Shown here: in pieces, positions 49,176 to 57,981 of the stretch
How positions within the stretch are numbered: the first letter of the stretch is position 1
Layout of the letters: every line of letters starts with the position of its first letter
Assembly (NCBI RefSeq): GCF_004118325.1
Contig: NZ_RDFA01000003.1
Span: 248,001-312,000, forward strand
Direction: 5' to 3'
DNA length: 64,000 nucleotides
Source of the DNA: Halorientalis pallida
GTDB taxonomy: Archaea; Halobacteriota; Halobacteria; Halobacteriales; Haloarculaceae
Program-made: the position numbers and the translations under genes
Notes under the pieces: generated by a model
The model's input: the letters and a program-made list of their open reading frames with translations, nothing else
What the model was told of the DNA's origin: nothing
Databases searched by the model: none

Positions 49176-49877
49176 TCAGTCGCGGTCGAACCGGCGGTCG
49201 AGTTCGGACAGCGCTCGCTCGACGACGGTAGTTTCGGCCCGTTCCAGCACCCGCATCACCTCGTCGGTGTACTCGACGGTGACCGAGGGGAGTCGGCCGG
49301 CCAGTGGCCCGCCGAGGACGTCGCCCGGATCGACCTCGGTCTCGAAGACGTACGCGTCGGGGTCCTCGCGGAGCGGATCGGTGAAGGTGAAGTGCGTCTG
49401 GACGAGGTCCCGTGCGTGGTCACGGTCGAGCGAGTCGACGGCAGCGGCCCAGAAGTCGGACTCCGGTGACTCGACCAGCGGCCGTGCGGCCTCGGCCAGG
49501 CGGCGCTGTCTGTCGAGTTGCGCTTGCTCGATGGTCCGTCGCCGGTCGCCGCGGATGCTCGGCCGGAGGTTGGCGAGGTACACATCCGTGTCGCGGACCC
49601 GATCACGGTAGTCCTCGAAGTCGCCGTCGGCGTCGGCGGCGTAGTCCAGAACGGGTTCGAACTGCTCGAGGACCCGGCGGCGATAGTCGCGCAACTCGGG
49701 GCGGACGACGCGCTGGTCGAGGCGGCGGCTGTTCTTGAGGAGTTTGTTGAGCAACCGGCCGCTGGCGCCCGATTCGCCACGCAACACGGCGACCACGTCG
49801 AACTCCTCGTAGGCTGTGTCGACGATGTCACCGACGAACTCCTCGAACCCGGCTCTGACAGCCTCGCGGGTCATCAT
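49176..49877 (-). CDS. haloarchaeal helical protein of unknown function (DUF5828-like)
   Basis: A 233-residue soluble, charged protein. The first two thirds appear all-helical with many Arg/Glu/Asp heptads (RLDQRVVRPELRDYRRRVLE, DRRRTIEQAQLDRQRRLAEA). The last part contains strands around YVFETEVDPGDVLGGPLAGR and PSVTVEYTDEVMRVLERAET. Two adjacent Met codons allow a start at 49877 or 49874. No motif tells its function. The assignment to DUF5828 is from memory and uncertain. Confidence 0.65.
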   Translation of the reverse strand: MMTREAVRAGFEEFVGDIVDTAYEEFDVVAVLRGESGASGRLLNKLLKNSRRLDQRVVRPELRDYRRRVLEQFEPVLDYAADADGDFEDYRDRVRDTDVYLANLRPSIRGDRRRTIEQAQLDRQRRLAEAARPLVESPESDFWAAAVDSLDRDHARDLVQTHFTFTDPLREDPDAYVFETEVDPGDVLGGPLAGRLPSVTVEYTDEVMRVLERAETTVVERALSELDRRFDRD

Positions 49878-49937
49878 CCCGGCTATGGACTGCCGCTCCC
49901 TAATGGTACTGGTCGCTTCGAGGCGGAGGAGCGCGGC

Positions 49938-50909
49938 TCAGGGCGTCAGGACGACCTTGCCGCTGGACTTGCGGTCCTCGATGTACTGGTGGGCCTCGGC
50001 GGCGTCTTCGAGATCGAAGCTCGTCCCGACGATCACGTCGAGGTCGCCCGATTCGAGCTGACCCGTCAGCTTCGGGACGGCCTGGAACACGCGACCGGGG
50101 TCGCGGTACATCGCCTGCCCGAGGTGGTAGCCGATGACGGTGTGGTTGTTGAACAGGAGGTCGGCGGTGTTGGGCTGGCCCGGTTCGCCCGACGCCGCGC
50201 CGAAGGAGACCATCCGGCCGAAGTGGGTCAGCGCCTTCAGGCTCTCGGTGGTCGTCTCCGAGCCGATACCGTCCAGCACGAGGTCGACGCCGTCGCCGTC
50301 GGTGATGTCGTTCACGTGCTCGACGAAGTCCTCTTCGGTGTACTGGATCGGGTGGTCACAGCCCAGGTCTTCGGCGAGGTCGAGTTTCTCCTCGGTGCTG
50401 GCGGTCCCGAACACTTCCGCGCCGGCGTTGCTGGCCAACTGGACGGCGGCGGTCCCGACCCCGCCCGCCGCGGCGTGGATCAGCACCTGCTCGCCCTCGG
50501 TCATGTCGCCCCACTCGAACAGGCAGTTGTGGGCGGTCAGAAACTGGACCGGGAAGCCAGCGCCCTCCTCGTAGGACATGTCCTCGGGGAGGTCGAACAA
50601 GCCGGCGGCGTTTGCGAGGGCGTACTCGGCGTAGCCGCCCTCCTCGACGAAGCCCATCACCTCGTCGCCGACCTCGCGGCCGACGCCTTCGCCCACCGCG
50701 TCGACGACGCCCGCGACTTCCATCCCGGGGACGTACGCCGGATCGGGACCGCCCTGGTAGTGCCCGCGGCGCTGCATGATGTCCGCGAAGTTGATCCCAG
50801 CGGCCTTCACCTCGATCCGGACCTCGCCCGATCCTGGCTCGGGTTTCTCCCGCTCGTTGATCTCGATGTTCTCGTTGCCGCCGAACTCTGTTACCTCAGC
50901 TACCTTCAT
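49938..50909 (-). CDS. zinc-free quinone oxidoreductase (MDR family)
   Basis: A 323-residue medium-chain reductase. It has FADIMQRRGHYQGGPDPAYV, PGMEVAGVVDAVGEGVGREV, and the NADPH-binding loop VLIHAAAGGVGTAAVQLASN (about 140-159), but no zinc-ligand Cys cluster, so it belongs to the quinone oxidoreductase branch. It ends VGTSFDLEDAAEAHQYIEDR, then KSSGKVVLTP. TATA-like TTTACATAG at 50930-50938 supports the start at 50909. A G/C hairpin lies just upstream of that TATA. Confidence 0.92.
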   Translation of the reverse strand: MKVAEVTEFGGNENIEINEREKPEPGSGEVRIEVKAAGINFADIMQRRGHYQGGPDPAYVPGMEVAGVVDAVGEGVGREVGDEVMGFVEEGGYAEYALANAAGLFDLPEDMSYEEGAGFPVQFLTAHNCLFEWGDMTEGEQVLIHAAAGGVGTAAVQLASNAGAEVFGTASTEEKLDLAEDLGCDHPIQYTEEDFVEHVNDITDGDGVDLVLDGIGSETTTESLKALTHFGRMVSFGAASGEPGQPNTADLLFNNHTVIGYHLGQAMYRDPGRVFQAVPKLTGQLESGDLDVIVGTSFDLEDAAEAHQYIEDRKSSGKVVLTP

Positions 50910-50939
50910 GAGCTTACAATGGAAACCCCCCTATGTAAA

Positions 50940-50958
50940 TTCCCCCGGTCTGGGGGAA
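50940..50958. terminator. 7-bp stem-loop between uspA (50992) and the quinone reductase promoter
   Basis: TTCCCCC (50940-50946) and GGGGGAA (50952-50958) form a perfect stem with a 5-nt loop. On the minus strand it lies about 34 nt after the tandem-UspA stop, and it directly abuts the TATA of the quinone reductase gene. It could end the uspA transcript or act as an operator. Confidence 0.45.
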
Positions 50959-50991
50959 CTTTGCCGATGTGGAGAGTTGTCCCGTCGGGAC

Positions 50992-51864
50992 TTATCCGTC
51001 ACGAGTCGGGGCCATCAGGACCGGGATCGGTGACGATCGGACGAGTTTCGACGTGACACCGCCCCAGAGAAAACGGCCGAAGTCGGACTCCTCGCCGGTG
51101 CCCAGAACGACCTGGTCGATGTCCTCGTCGTCGATGTACGAACGGATCTCCCGGTACGGTTGCCCCTGCTGGACGGCGGTCACGAGCGAGTCGATGCCGG
51201 CGGCCTCCACACGGCTACGGGCGTCCTCGAGCGTTTCTTCGGCCGCCTCGGAGAGTCGCTCCGTCGTGCTGGCCGACCGCACGTCGGGACCGAGCGACGC
51301 GGTCTCGGCGACGGTGAGGAGGTGCAGCGTCGCGCCGGTTGCGGTAGCGGCGTCGATCCCCGCCGACAGCGCTCGGTCGGCCGCATCACTCCCGTCGATC
51401 GGAACCAGGACGCGCTCGGGCGGGTAGGCGAACGCGAACTCCGAGCCGGGGTTACAGACGAGCACCGGCACCGGAGCCGACGAGATCACCCGTTCGGTGA
51501 CGCTCCCGAGGAGAACCCGTTCCAGCCCGCGTCGCCCCCGCGTCGGCATGACGACGAGGTCGATATCGGACGCCGACGCGTAATCGACGATCGTCGGTGA
51601 CGGGGCCCCCTGCAGGACCGCCGTCCGCACGGTCACGCCCCGGTCCCGCGCCCGTTCCTCGACAGCGTCGACGATCCGTTCACCCTCCTCCACGAGGGCG
51701 TCCACGATCTGTCCGCGGACGTTCGTCACGCTGTCCCGGGTCGTGTCGGCGACGTTGATCACGTGGACCGACCCGTCGTGGGTCGCAGCGATATCGAACG
51801 CCACGTCGCTGACCGCCGTCGCCTCCTCGCTCCCGTCCGTCGGCAGCAGGATCCGGTCGTACAT
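50992..51864 (-). CDS. tandem-domain universal stress protein
   Basis: A 290-residue protein with two UspA domains. The first (1-140) begins MYDRILLPTDGSEEATAVSD and has MPTRGRRGLERVLLGSVTER. The second (about 153-290) begins RVLVPIDGSDAADRALSAGI and has LGTGEESDFGRFLWGGVTSK. Both contain nucleotide-binding loops. TATA-like TTTTACTG near 51886-51893 gives a leaderless start at 51864. Divergent from the FAD oxidase gene. Confidence 0.92.
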   Translation of the reverse strand: MYDRILLPTDGSEEATAVSDVAFDIAATHDGSVHVINVADTTRDSVTNVRGQIVDALVEEGERIVDAVEERARDRGVTVRTAVLQGAPSPTIVDYASASDIDLVVMPTRGRRGLERVLLGSVTERVISSAPVPVLVCNPGSEFAFAYPPERVLVPIDGSDAADRALSAGIDAATATGATLHLLTVAETASLGPDVRSASTTERLSEAAEETLEDARSRVEAAGIDSLVTAVQQGQPYREIRSYIDDEDIDQVVLGTGEESDFGRFLWGGVTSKLVRSSPIPVLMAPTRDG

Positions 51865-52004
51865 ACGTACGGATTTCAGACGCGGACAGTAAAAGAGCAG
51901 GTCGGACGCGACGATCAGGCGCTCCCGACGTGCCCACCGGAGCGACAGACCGGCCGGCCGTGTACGGCGTGGATTTAAGCCGTCCGGCGCGTGGGTGTAC
52001 AACA

Positions 52005-53435
52005 ATGCCACACGACTGTTCGTTTCTGACGGACGTACTGCCCGACGAGCAGGTGTCGTTCGGGGACTCGGACCGGGACAACCACGCCGGGGACTGGGCC
52101 TCCGACGGGGCGGGCACGGGTGTCAAGCCCGACGCGGTCGTCTGGCCGGAGTCCACAGAGGAGGTGTCCGCGGTCCTGTCGGCCGCCGACGAGCGGGGCG
52201 TGCCGGTGACACCCTACGCGGCGGGCACCAGCCTGGAGGGGAATCCGGTGCCCGAGTTCGAGGGTGTCAGCCTGGACATGACGCGCATGAACGACGTGCT
52301 GGAGGTCCGGCCCGACGACTTCCAGATCGACGTGCAACCGGGTGTGATGGGGGACGTGATCGACGAGGAAGCCGCCACACACGGACTCTTTTTCCCGCCA
52401 CTCCCCTCGTCGGGCGACATCTCCACCATCGGCGGCATGATCGCCAACGACGCCAGCGGGATGCAGACGGTCAAGTACGGTGAGATCGCCGACTGGGTGC
52501 TCGAACTGGAGGTCGTCCTGGCCGACGGCTCCGTGATCGAGGCCGGCTCGAAGGCCGTCAAGACCTCCAGCGGCTACAACCTGAAGGAACTCCTGATCGG
52601 CAGCGAGGGGACCCTCGGCGTCGTGACGCGGGCGACCCTGGAACTGGAGGGGCGGCCCCAGCAGATCTGGGGCGGGCGGGCCATCTTCCCGACGCTCGAC
52701 GACGCCGCCGAGGCCGTGATGGACGCCGTCCAGTCGGGCGTGGACGTGGCCAAGATCGAACTCGTCGACGACGTGAGCGCCGAGATCGCCGCGGACTACG
52801 CGGACGGCGACGCCGACCTCCCGCCGGACCCGATGGTCTTCCTGGAGTTCCACGCCAACCACGGCATCGACGAGGAGATCGACTACTGCCGGTCGATCTT
52901 CGAGGGCCACGACGTCGAGCGGTTCGAGATGGCCGATGCGGAGGAGATGGACCAGCTCTGGAAGGCTCGCGCCGAGCTCGCCTTCGCGATCCAGATGTGG
53001 GAGCCCGACCTCCAGCCGCTCCACCCCGGCGACATCACCGTCCCGATCAGCAAGCTCCCGGAGATCATCCGCTACGCCAAGGATCGGGGCGCGGAAGACG
53101 ACATCGTCGTCCCCTGCTTCGGCCACGCCGGCGACGGGAACGTCCACTACTCCGTGCTGGTGAATCTGGACGACCCCGAGACCATCGCGACCGGCGAAGA
53201 GGTCTACACAGACATCGTCGAACGCGCCATCGAGATGGGGGGCACCTGCACCGGCGAGCACGGCGTCGGCCGCGGGAAACGCAAGTACCTCGTACAGGAA
53301 CACGGCGAGGAGAGCGTCGAGGCGATGCGGGCGCTCAAACGTGCGCTCGACCCAAAGGACACGCTGAATCCGGGGAAGATATTCCCCGAGACGGCACAGG
53401 GCGAGCGGGTGCAGGCCGAGCCGACCGACGACTGA
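52005..53435 (+). CDS. glcD: FAD-linked 2-hydroxyacid oxidase (GlcD/D-lactate dehydrogenase family)
   Basis: A 476-residue flavoenzyme of the vanillyl-alcohol-oxidase fold. FAD-binding segments: VTPYAAGTSLEGNPVPEFEG, STIGGMIANDASGMQTVKYG, SSGYNLKELLIGSEGTLGVV. C-terminal domain: VPCFGHAGDGNVHYSVLVN and GGTCTGEHGVGRGKRKYLVQ. It oxidises glycolate, D-lactate or another 2-hydroxyacid to the 2-ketoacid. TATA-like GATTTAAGC at 51972-51980 supports the start at 52005. It converges on a TPP-dependent 2-ketoacid enzyme, which suggests a possible two-step pathway. Confidence 0.9.
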   Translation: MPHDCSFLTDVLPDEQVSFGDSDRDNHAGDWASDGAGTGVKPDAVVWPESTEEVSAVLSAADERGVPVTPYAAGTSLEGNPVPEFEGVSLDMTRMNDVLEVRPDDFQIDVQPGVMGDVIDEEAATHGLFFPPLPSSGDISTIGGMIANDASGMQTVKYGEIADWVLELEVVLADGSVIEAGSKAVKTSSGYNLKELLIGSEGTLGVVTRATLELEGRPQQIWGGRAIFPTLDDAAEAVMDAVQSGVDVAKIELVDDVSAEIAADYADGDADLPPDPMVFLEFHANHGIDEEIDYCRSIFEGHDVERFEMADAEEMDQLWKARAELAFAIQMWEPDLQPLHPGDITVPISKLPEIIRYAKDRGAEDDIVVPCFGHAGDGNVHYSVLVNLDDPETIATGEEVYTDIVERAIEMGGTCTGEHGVGRGKRKYLVQEHGEESVEAMRALKRALDPKDTLNPGKIFPETAQGERVQAEPTDD

Positions 53436-53486
53436 GCCGAGCACCCGGACGCGACCGCAGGGATCGGCCGGCTCTTTCGCCCACGT

Positions 53487-53545
53487 TCGCGGGAGCGCCG
53501 CTCCCGCGAGCCCGTCAGAGATCTACGATCTCTGGAGACGTTTTT
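53487..53545. terminator. two consecutive perfect hairpins and a T-run between convergent genes
   Basis: Hairpin 1 has a 10-bp stem (TCGCGGGAGC with GCTCCCGCGA, 53487-53509, 3-nt loop). Hairpin 2 has an 8-bp stem (CAGAGATC with GATCTCTG, 53516-53534, 3-nt loop) and is followed by TTTTT at 53541-53545. They sit in the 217-bp gap after the FAD oxidase and before the end of the convergent TPP enzyme, a natural place for a terminator. Confidence 0.6.
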
Positions 53546-53652
53546 CGGCGAGCGATCGCCCAGGGCGACCCGAGGAGGAAAACGGTGTCCCTGAAACGGC
53601 ACGAGGCGAGCAGCTGCGGGCCGAAAACGACGGTTGCTCGAACAGCCTCCGA

Positions 53653-55347
53653 TCAGTCGTGGACGAACACGTCCAGCACGTCCGTCCCCTCTCGCTCCAG
53701 CGCGTCGGCGAAGGTGTCGGCGATCTCGTCGGGCGTCTCGACGCGGTGTCCCCGCGCGCCGTGGCTCTCGGCGTTTTTCACGAGATCGACCGGCGGCTCG
53801 AAGTCCATGCCGACGTAGTCGTGGTCCTCGTCGTCGCCGCCGAAGATGGAGATGGTGTTGTCCTTCAGGATGCGGTAGTTGCGGTTGTCCGGGATGACCA
53901 CGGTGAGGTCGAGGTCGTGGCGCACCGCGGTGTAGATCGAGTGCGGATAGTAGAGGTACGAGCCGTCACCGATGTAGCCCACCACGTCGCGGGGGTCTTC
54001 GGTCATCGACTCGGCCAGCGCCGCGCCGACGGATGCGGGGAGGCCGTAGCCGAGGCCGCCACCCTTGTTCGAGATCATCTGTTCGGCCTCCATCTCCCAG
54101 CGGATCAGGAGCGGATACTTCGATGTCACGCCCTCGTCGACGACGTAGGCGTCCGGCGCGGTCGCTTTGAGCGCGTCGACGAGGTCGGCCTTTGAGGCAC
54201 GGGTCTCGCCCTCGGGCGTCTCGTCCTCGCTCATCGACTGGATGGTGCTGGCGAGAGCCTGCTTCGTGGTCTCGACGCTGTCGATCCGGCGCTGGCGTTC
54301 CGCGGTGTCAATCCGGTCCTCGAGGCGCTCGGCCAGCTGGTCCATCACGAGGCCGGGGTCGCCGACGACGGCGGCCTGTGCGGGCTGGTTCTTCCCGACC
54401 TCCCAGGCGTCGTCGGAGATGTGGATGCAGGTGGTGTCGCTGTCGACCAACGCGTTCTCGTGGTTCAGCAGGGTCGTGTGGGTGGACGTGCCGACGAGCA
54501 CGAGCGTGTCGGTGTCCATGAGCATGCTCGCCACGCCCTCGTTGGGCGGGATGTGGGAGATCCACTGCGGGTGGTCGCCGGGGAAGTTCACCTCACAGGA
54601 GAGGATCTCGGCGTGGACACGCGCGCCGGAGGCCTCTGCGAGGTCGACGGCCGCGTCGACGGCGTCGGCTCCCGACCGGGCGACGTGATCGCCCAGGATG
54701 AGGACGGGGTCGTCGGCCTCGGCGAGCAGGTCGGCCGCTCGTTCGATCTGCCCGGCGTCGCCCGGTCCAGCGTTCGGGATCTGCCCCAGCGGCTCGATGG
54801 CCTCCGGGTCCGTCTCCGAGAGCATCACGTCCTGGGGGAGCCCGAGGAAGACCGGCCCCGTCGGTGGCGTCAGGGCGACGCGGAACGCCCGACGGAGCAT
54901 CGTCGGCAGGGCCGTCACGTCCAGCACTTCGTCGGACCACTTGGTGAACTGGTCGACCATCGCCTCCAGATCGCCGTGGAGCAGGGGTTCCTCGTGGCGG
55001 AAGTCCCGCTCGTGGTTGCCGGCAGTGATGACCAGTGGCGTGCCCGCGAACTGGGCGGCGTAGGTGTTGCCCACGCCGTGGGCCAGGCCGGGCGTGATGT
55101 GGAGGTTGACGACGCCGGCCGGCATCACACTCTCGTCGTGGTGGGCGTGGTAGCGGCGCGTGCTGGCGTAGCCCGAGGCCATCCCGACCGCGATGTCCTC
55201 GTGCAGTCCGAGGACGTATTCGAGGTCGCTCCGACTGATCGCGTCGAGGACCGGTAGCTCCGTCGTGCCGGGGTTGCCGAAGACGTGTTCGACGCCGTAC
55301 TGCTCCAGCGCGTCGACGAACAGATCCGAACCCGTGTAGCCTGTCAT
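53653..55347 (-). CDS. thiamine-diphosphate-dependent enzyme, benzoylformate decarboxylase-like
   Basis: A 564-residue TPP enzyme of the acetolactate synthase/decarboxylase superfamily. N-terminal PYR domain: HVFGNPGTTELPVLD and GLHEDIAVGMASGY with the catalytic Glu50, then VVNLHITPGLAHGVGN with His83. C-terminal PP domain: GGGLGYGLPASVGAALAESM, and the TPP-Mg motif from GDGSYLYYP to VIPDNRNY. The family's catalytic Ser (in NPGSxE) is Thr here. It probably decarboxylates an aromatic or branched 2-ketoacid. The neighbouring 2-hydroxyacid oxidase could supply substrate. Confidence 0.87.
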   Translation of the reverse strand: MTGYTGSDLFVDALEQYGVEHVFGNPGTTELPVLDAISRSDLEYVLGLHEDIAVGMASGYASTRRYHAHHDESVMPAGVVNLHITPGLAHGVGNTYAAQFAGTPLVITAGNHERDFRHEEPLLHGDLEAMVDQFTKWSDEVLDVTALPTMLRRAFRVALTPPTGPVFLGLPQDVMLSETDPEAIEPLGQIPNAGPGDAGQIERAADLLAEADDPVLILGDHVARSGADAVDAAVDLAEASGARVHAEILSCEVNFPGDHPQWISHIPPNEGVASMLMDTDTLVLVGTSTHTTLLNHENALVDSDTTCIHISDDAWEVGKNQPAQAAVVGDPGLVMDQLAERLEDRIDTAERQRRIDSVETTKQALASTIQSMSEDETPEGETRASKADLVDALKATAPDAYVVDEGVTSKYPLLIRWEMEAEQMISNKGGGLGYGLPASVGAALAESMTEDPRDVVGYIGDGSYLYYPHSIYTAVRHDLDLTVVIPDNRNYRILKDNTISIFGGDDEDHDYVGMDFEPPVDLVKNAESHGARGHRVETPDEIADTFADALEREGTDVLDVFVHD

Positions 55348-55469
55348 GGAGATACTGTGTCTCCGGCGGGCACCCCTAAAATAGTTACACACCAGGCCTG
55401 AGGGGTTCCCAGCGGCTTTCAGCGGCGACCACTCGGAAAATTTGTTACCCCGGCCGCCGCGTCCGCGAT

Positions 55470-56282
55470 CTACGCGCCACCGGGCAGCCGATCGAAGGGG
55501 CCCCCACTCCCGCCGTCGTCCCCGTCCCCGGTGAGACAGGTCCGCTCCGTCACGGTCTCGCCGTCGTGGACGACGACGATCTCCTCGGGCGCGTCGGCGA
55601 GGTCCGGTGCCGCAGCGAGGTAATCGTGGCTGACGATCTTCCGAGTACAGACGTCGGCGTCGTCGGGCCGTTCGGTCACCGCCTCGAAGCGGACGGTCCC
55701 GTCGGATCCGGACACGTCGGCCAGTCGCGGGACGCTACAACCGTCGGACGCCACGATCGTCCCGCGGACGACGGGCACGCCGCCACAGATAGCGTCCGCC
55801 GAGTTCTCGATCTCACTCCCGGCCCCGGTCGTCACGAACACGTCACCCGCGCCACCGTCACAGGACTCCTTCGTGACTTCCGTGCCGTCGTGGACGACGA
55901 CCACCTCGTCGGGCGTCTCGTCGTAGCCGGCGACGGTCACGACGTACTCGTGCCCGACCAGGGCCTGCGTGCAGACCGTCACTCCCCCCGTGTCGTCGAC
56001 GGTCTCCAGTACCAGTCGGAGCGTGCCATCGGTCAGGCTCACGTCCGCGACCGCCGGCTCTTCACAGCCGTCCGAGGCCACGATAGTCCCGGTGACGCCC
56101 GTCGCGCCGCCACAGGCGACCGCCGCACGCTCCTCCAGGTCGCTGGTCTGCCCCGTCGTCGTCAGAGTCGTGTTCAGCCCGTCCGAGAGGCCCAGATCCG
56201 AAGTGCCGGCGCTCGCGACGCCGGAAACGCCAGTCGTTGCCACGCCGATACCGATCGCCTGAAGGTACTGTCTCCGGTTCAT
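55470..56282 (-). CDS. Tat-secreted protein with two cysteine-rich repeats
   Basis: A 270-residue protein with a Tat-type signal (NRRQYLQAIG; cleavage likely after ASA near residue 25). Two repeats of about 90-100 residues follow (about 50-142 and 159-250). Each has four Cys with nearly identical spacing: 57, 73, 104, 141 and 166, 182, 212, 249. GTIVASDGC occurs in both; EVVVVHDGT and EIVVVHDGE are also matched. This suggests two disulfides per domain outside the cell. The tail is Gly/Asp-rich. No family is recognised. The adjacent upstream gene is a histidine kinase. Confidence 0.75.
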   Translation of the reverse strand: MNRRQYLQAIGIGVATTGVSGVASAGTSDLGLSDGLNTTLTTTGQTSDLEERAAVACGGATGVTGTIVASDGCEEPAVADVSLTDGTLRLVLETVDDTGGVTVCTQALVGHEYVVTVAGYDETPDEVVVVHDGTEVTKESCDGGAGDVFVTTGAGSEIENSADAICGGVPVVRGTIVASDGCSVPRLADVSGSDGTVRFEAVTERPDDADVCTRKIVSHDYLAAAPDLADAPEEIVVVHDGETVTERTCLTGDGDDGGSGGPFDRLPGGA

Positions 56283-56394
56283 GTCCCCACGATACTATTC
56301 TCAACGAAGTGTAATTTTAATCTTTCCGCTAGCATAACAATTTCGACCTCTAGAACGGACGCCGCGACCGTCGACGAGTCGTCTCCGGTCCGTG

Positions 56395-57840
56395 CTAGGC
56401 GGCGTGTTTCGGGAGCTGGACACTGAACACAGCACCGGTATCGTCGGGCGTGACGTCTGACGGGATGTTCGTGTTCGCACGGTCCTCGACCCGGACGCTG
56501 CCGCCGTACGCCTCGGCGAGGCGGTTGACGAGGTACAGCCCGATCCCGGTGCCCGGACTTTGGGTGCCCATCTCGCCTTTCCCGAAGATCTCGTCTTTCT
56601 GATCGTCCGGGATGCCGGGGCCGTCGTCGGCGACACTGAGGATCACGTCGTCGGCTGCCTCTTCGACCGTGACCCAGACGGTCGGGTCGTCGCTGTCGTT
56701 GTGGCGCACGGCGTTGCTCAGGAGGTTGCCGACGACCGACCGGAGCAACTCGTTGGCATAGACGTCGACCGAGGGTACGTCGCCGACGACGGAGATGGTC
56801 GCGTCGTCGGCGGTCCGTCGCTTCTCGATCTCGGTGGTGACGACGGGCTTCAGGGAGGTGGGTTCCAGATCGAACGTTTCACCGTGAGCGATGGAGTCGA
56901 CGATGTCGCCGACGACAGTCGTCAACTCCGAGATGTGCTGAGATGCGTCCTCGATCCGGTCGAGGTACTCCCAGGGTCGCCCCTCGGCGGACTGCTTCGC
57001 GACTTCGGCCCAGCTGAGGAGCAACTGGACGTCGTTGTTGATGTCGTGACGCACGAGACGGTTGATGACTGCCAGTTCCTCGTTGGTGGCGGCCAGCTCC
57101 CGTTCGCGGCGTTTCTGCTGGGTGATATCGCGCGAGATGAGCTGGAAGGAGTCGCCGCCGCTACCCTCCGTGATCGGCACGGCGATGTTGTGGAAGTGCC
57201 GGACGCCGATGTCGTCTTGGAACGTGACGGCGCTCCCGGCCGTGATGGCCCGCTTGCCCTCCTCGATACGGCTCTGTGCGACGTCTCCTGGGATCACGTG
57301 CCCGAGTTGCTGCCCGATCAGGTCGGACTCGTCGGTGCCGAAGGAGGTGGCCATCGCGCTGTTGGCTGCGACGATCGTCCCGTCGGTGTCGACGTGGACG
57401 ATCTCGTCCGGCGTGTTGTCGACGAGCATCTCGTAGCGGTTGCGGGCCCGGCGCTGTGCGACGACGTTCCCGATCCGGTTGGCGAGCAGTTCAAGTCGGT
57501 CCTGTGCCGCGATCTCGTCTTTCTTGAAGTACTCGTCGACGCCCGCGCTCATGGCGTGACTGGCAACCATCTCGTCGCCCTCGCCGGTCACCATGACGAA
57601 CGGAATCCCGTACTGGTCGTCGATCCGCCGGTACAGTTCGAGCCCGTTCATCTCGGGCATCTGGTAGTCGCTAACCACGCAGTCGACGGAGTGTTCTTCG
57701 AGGACGGACAACGCCTCGGCACCGCTGTTGGCGGTTCGCGTCGCGATCCCGTGTTCGTCGCCGAGCTTGTCCGCAGTGACACTCACGAAGAAGTCACTGT
57801 CGTCGACGACCAGCACATCGAGGGAATCCGACGCGAGCAT
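56395..57840 (-). CDS. histidine kinase: receiver-PAS-HisKA-like-HATPase
   Basis: A 481-residue cytoplasmic protein. The receiver (about 8-125) is complete: VLVVDDSD, CVVSDYQMPEMNG, VMVTGEGD and the Lys in YFKKDE. A PAS domain follows (EIVHVDTDGTIVAANSAMAT, about 143-162). The acceptor helix contains LVRHDINNDVQLLLSWAEVA and the ATPase VVGNLLSNAVRHNDSDD, SVADDGPGIP and GTGIGLYLVNRLAEAYGGSV. The input signal is unknown. A strong palindrome lies upstream at 57902-57918. Confidence 0.9.
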   Translation of the reverse strand: MLASDSLDVLVVDDSDFFVSVTADKLGDEHGIATRTANSGAEALSVLEEHSVDCVVSDYQMPEMNGLELYRRIDDQYGIPFVMVTGEGDEMVASHAMSAGVDEYFKKDEIAAQDRLELLANRIGNVVAQRRARNRYEMLVDNTPDEIVHVDTDGTIVAANSAMATSFGTDESDLIGQQLGHVIPGDVAQSRIEEGKRAITAGSAVTFQDDIGVRHFHNIAVPITEGSGGDSFQLISRDITQQKRRERELAATNEELAVINRLVRHDINNDVQLLLSWAEVAKQSAEGRPWEYLDRIEDASQHISELTTVVGDIVDSIAHGETFDLEPTSLKPVVTTEIEKRRTADDATISVVGDVPSVDVYANELLRSVVGNLLSNAVRHNDSDDPTVWVTVEEAADDVILSVADDGPGIPDDQKDEIFGKGEMGTQSPGTGIGLYLVNRLAEAYGGSVRVEDRANTNIPSDVTPDDTGAVFSVQLPKHAA

Positions 57841-57901
57841 AGTCTCAGTTGCAGCGGACCCCGCAAAGTATGCTCCGTTCCGGTATTCAGGACTGATATT
57901 G

Positions 57902-57918
57902 CGTTCACATTGTGAACG
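57902..57918. promoter_or_regulatory. perfect 17-bp palindrome upstream of the receiver-PAS kinase
   Basis: CGTTCACA-T-TGTGAACG has perfect 8-bp arms around one base. It lies 62 nt before the kinase ATG (57840, minus strand) and 64 nt beyond the TRAP permease stop (57982). A TATA-like CATACTTTG is near 57867-57875. The one-base centre cannot form a good RNA loop, so a DNA-binding site is more likely. Confidence 0.55.
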
Positions 57919-57981
57919 GACGGCACTCTGTCCCTGGTGTTGCGAATCCGAGAGCTCGGGACCGAGAGGGCGATCGTGGGG

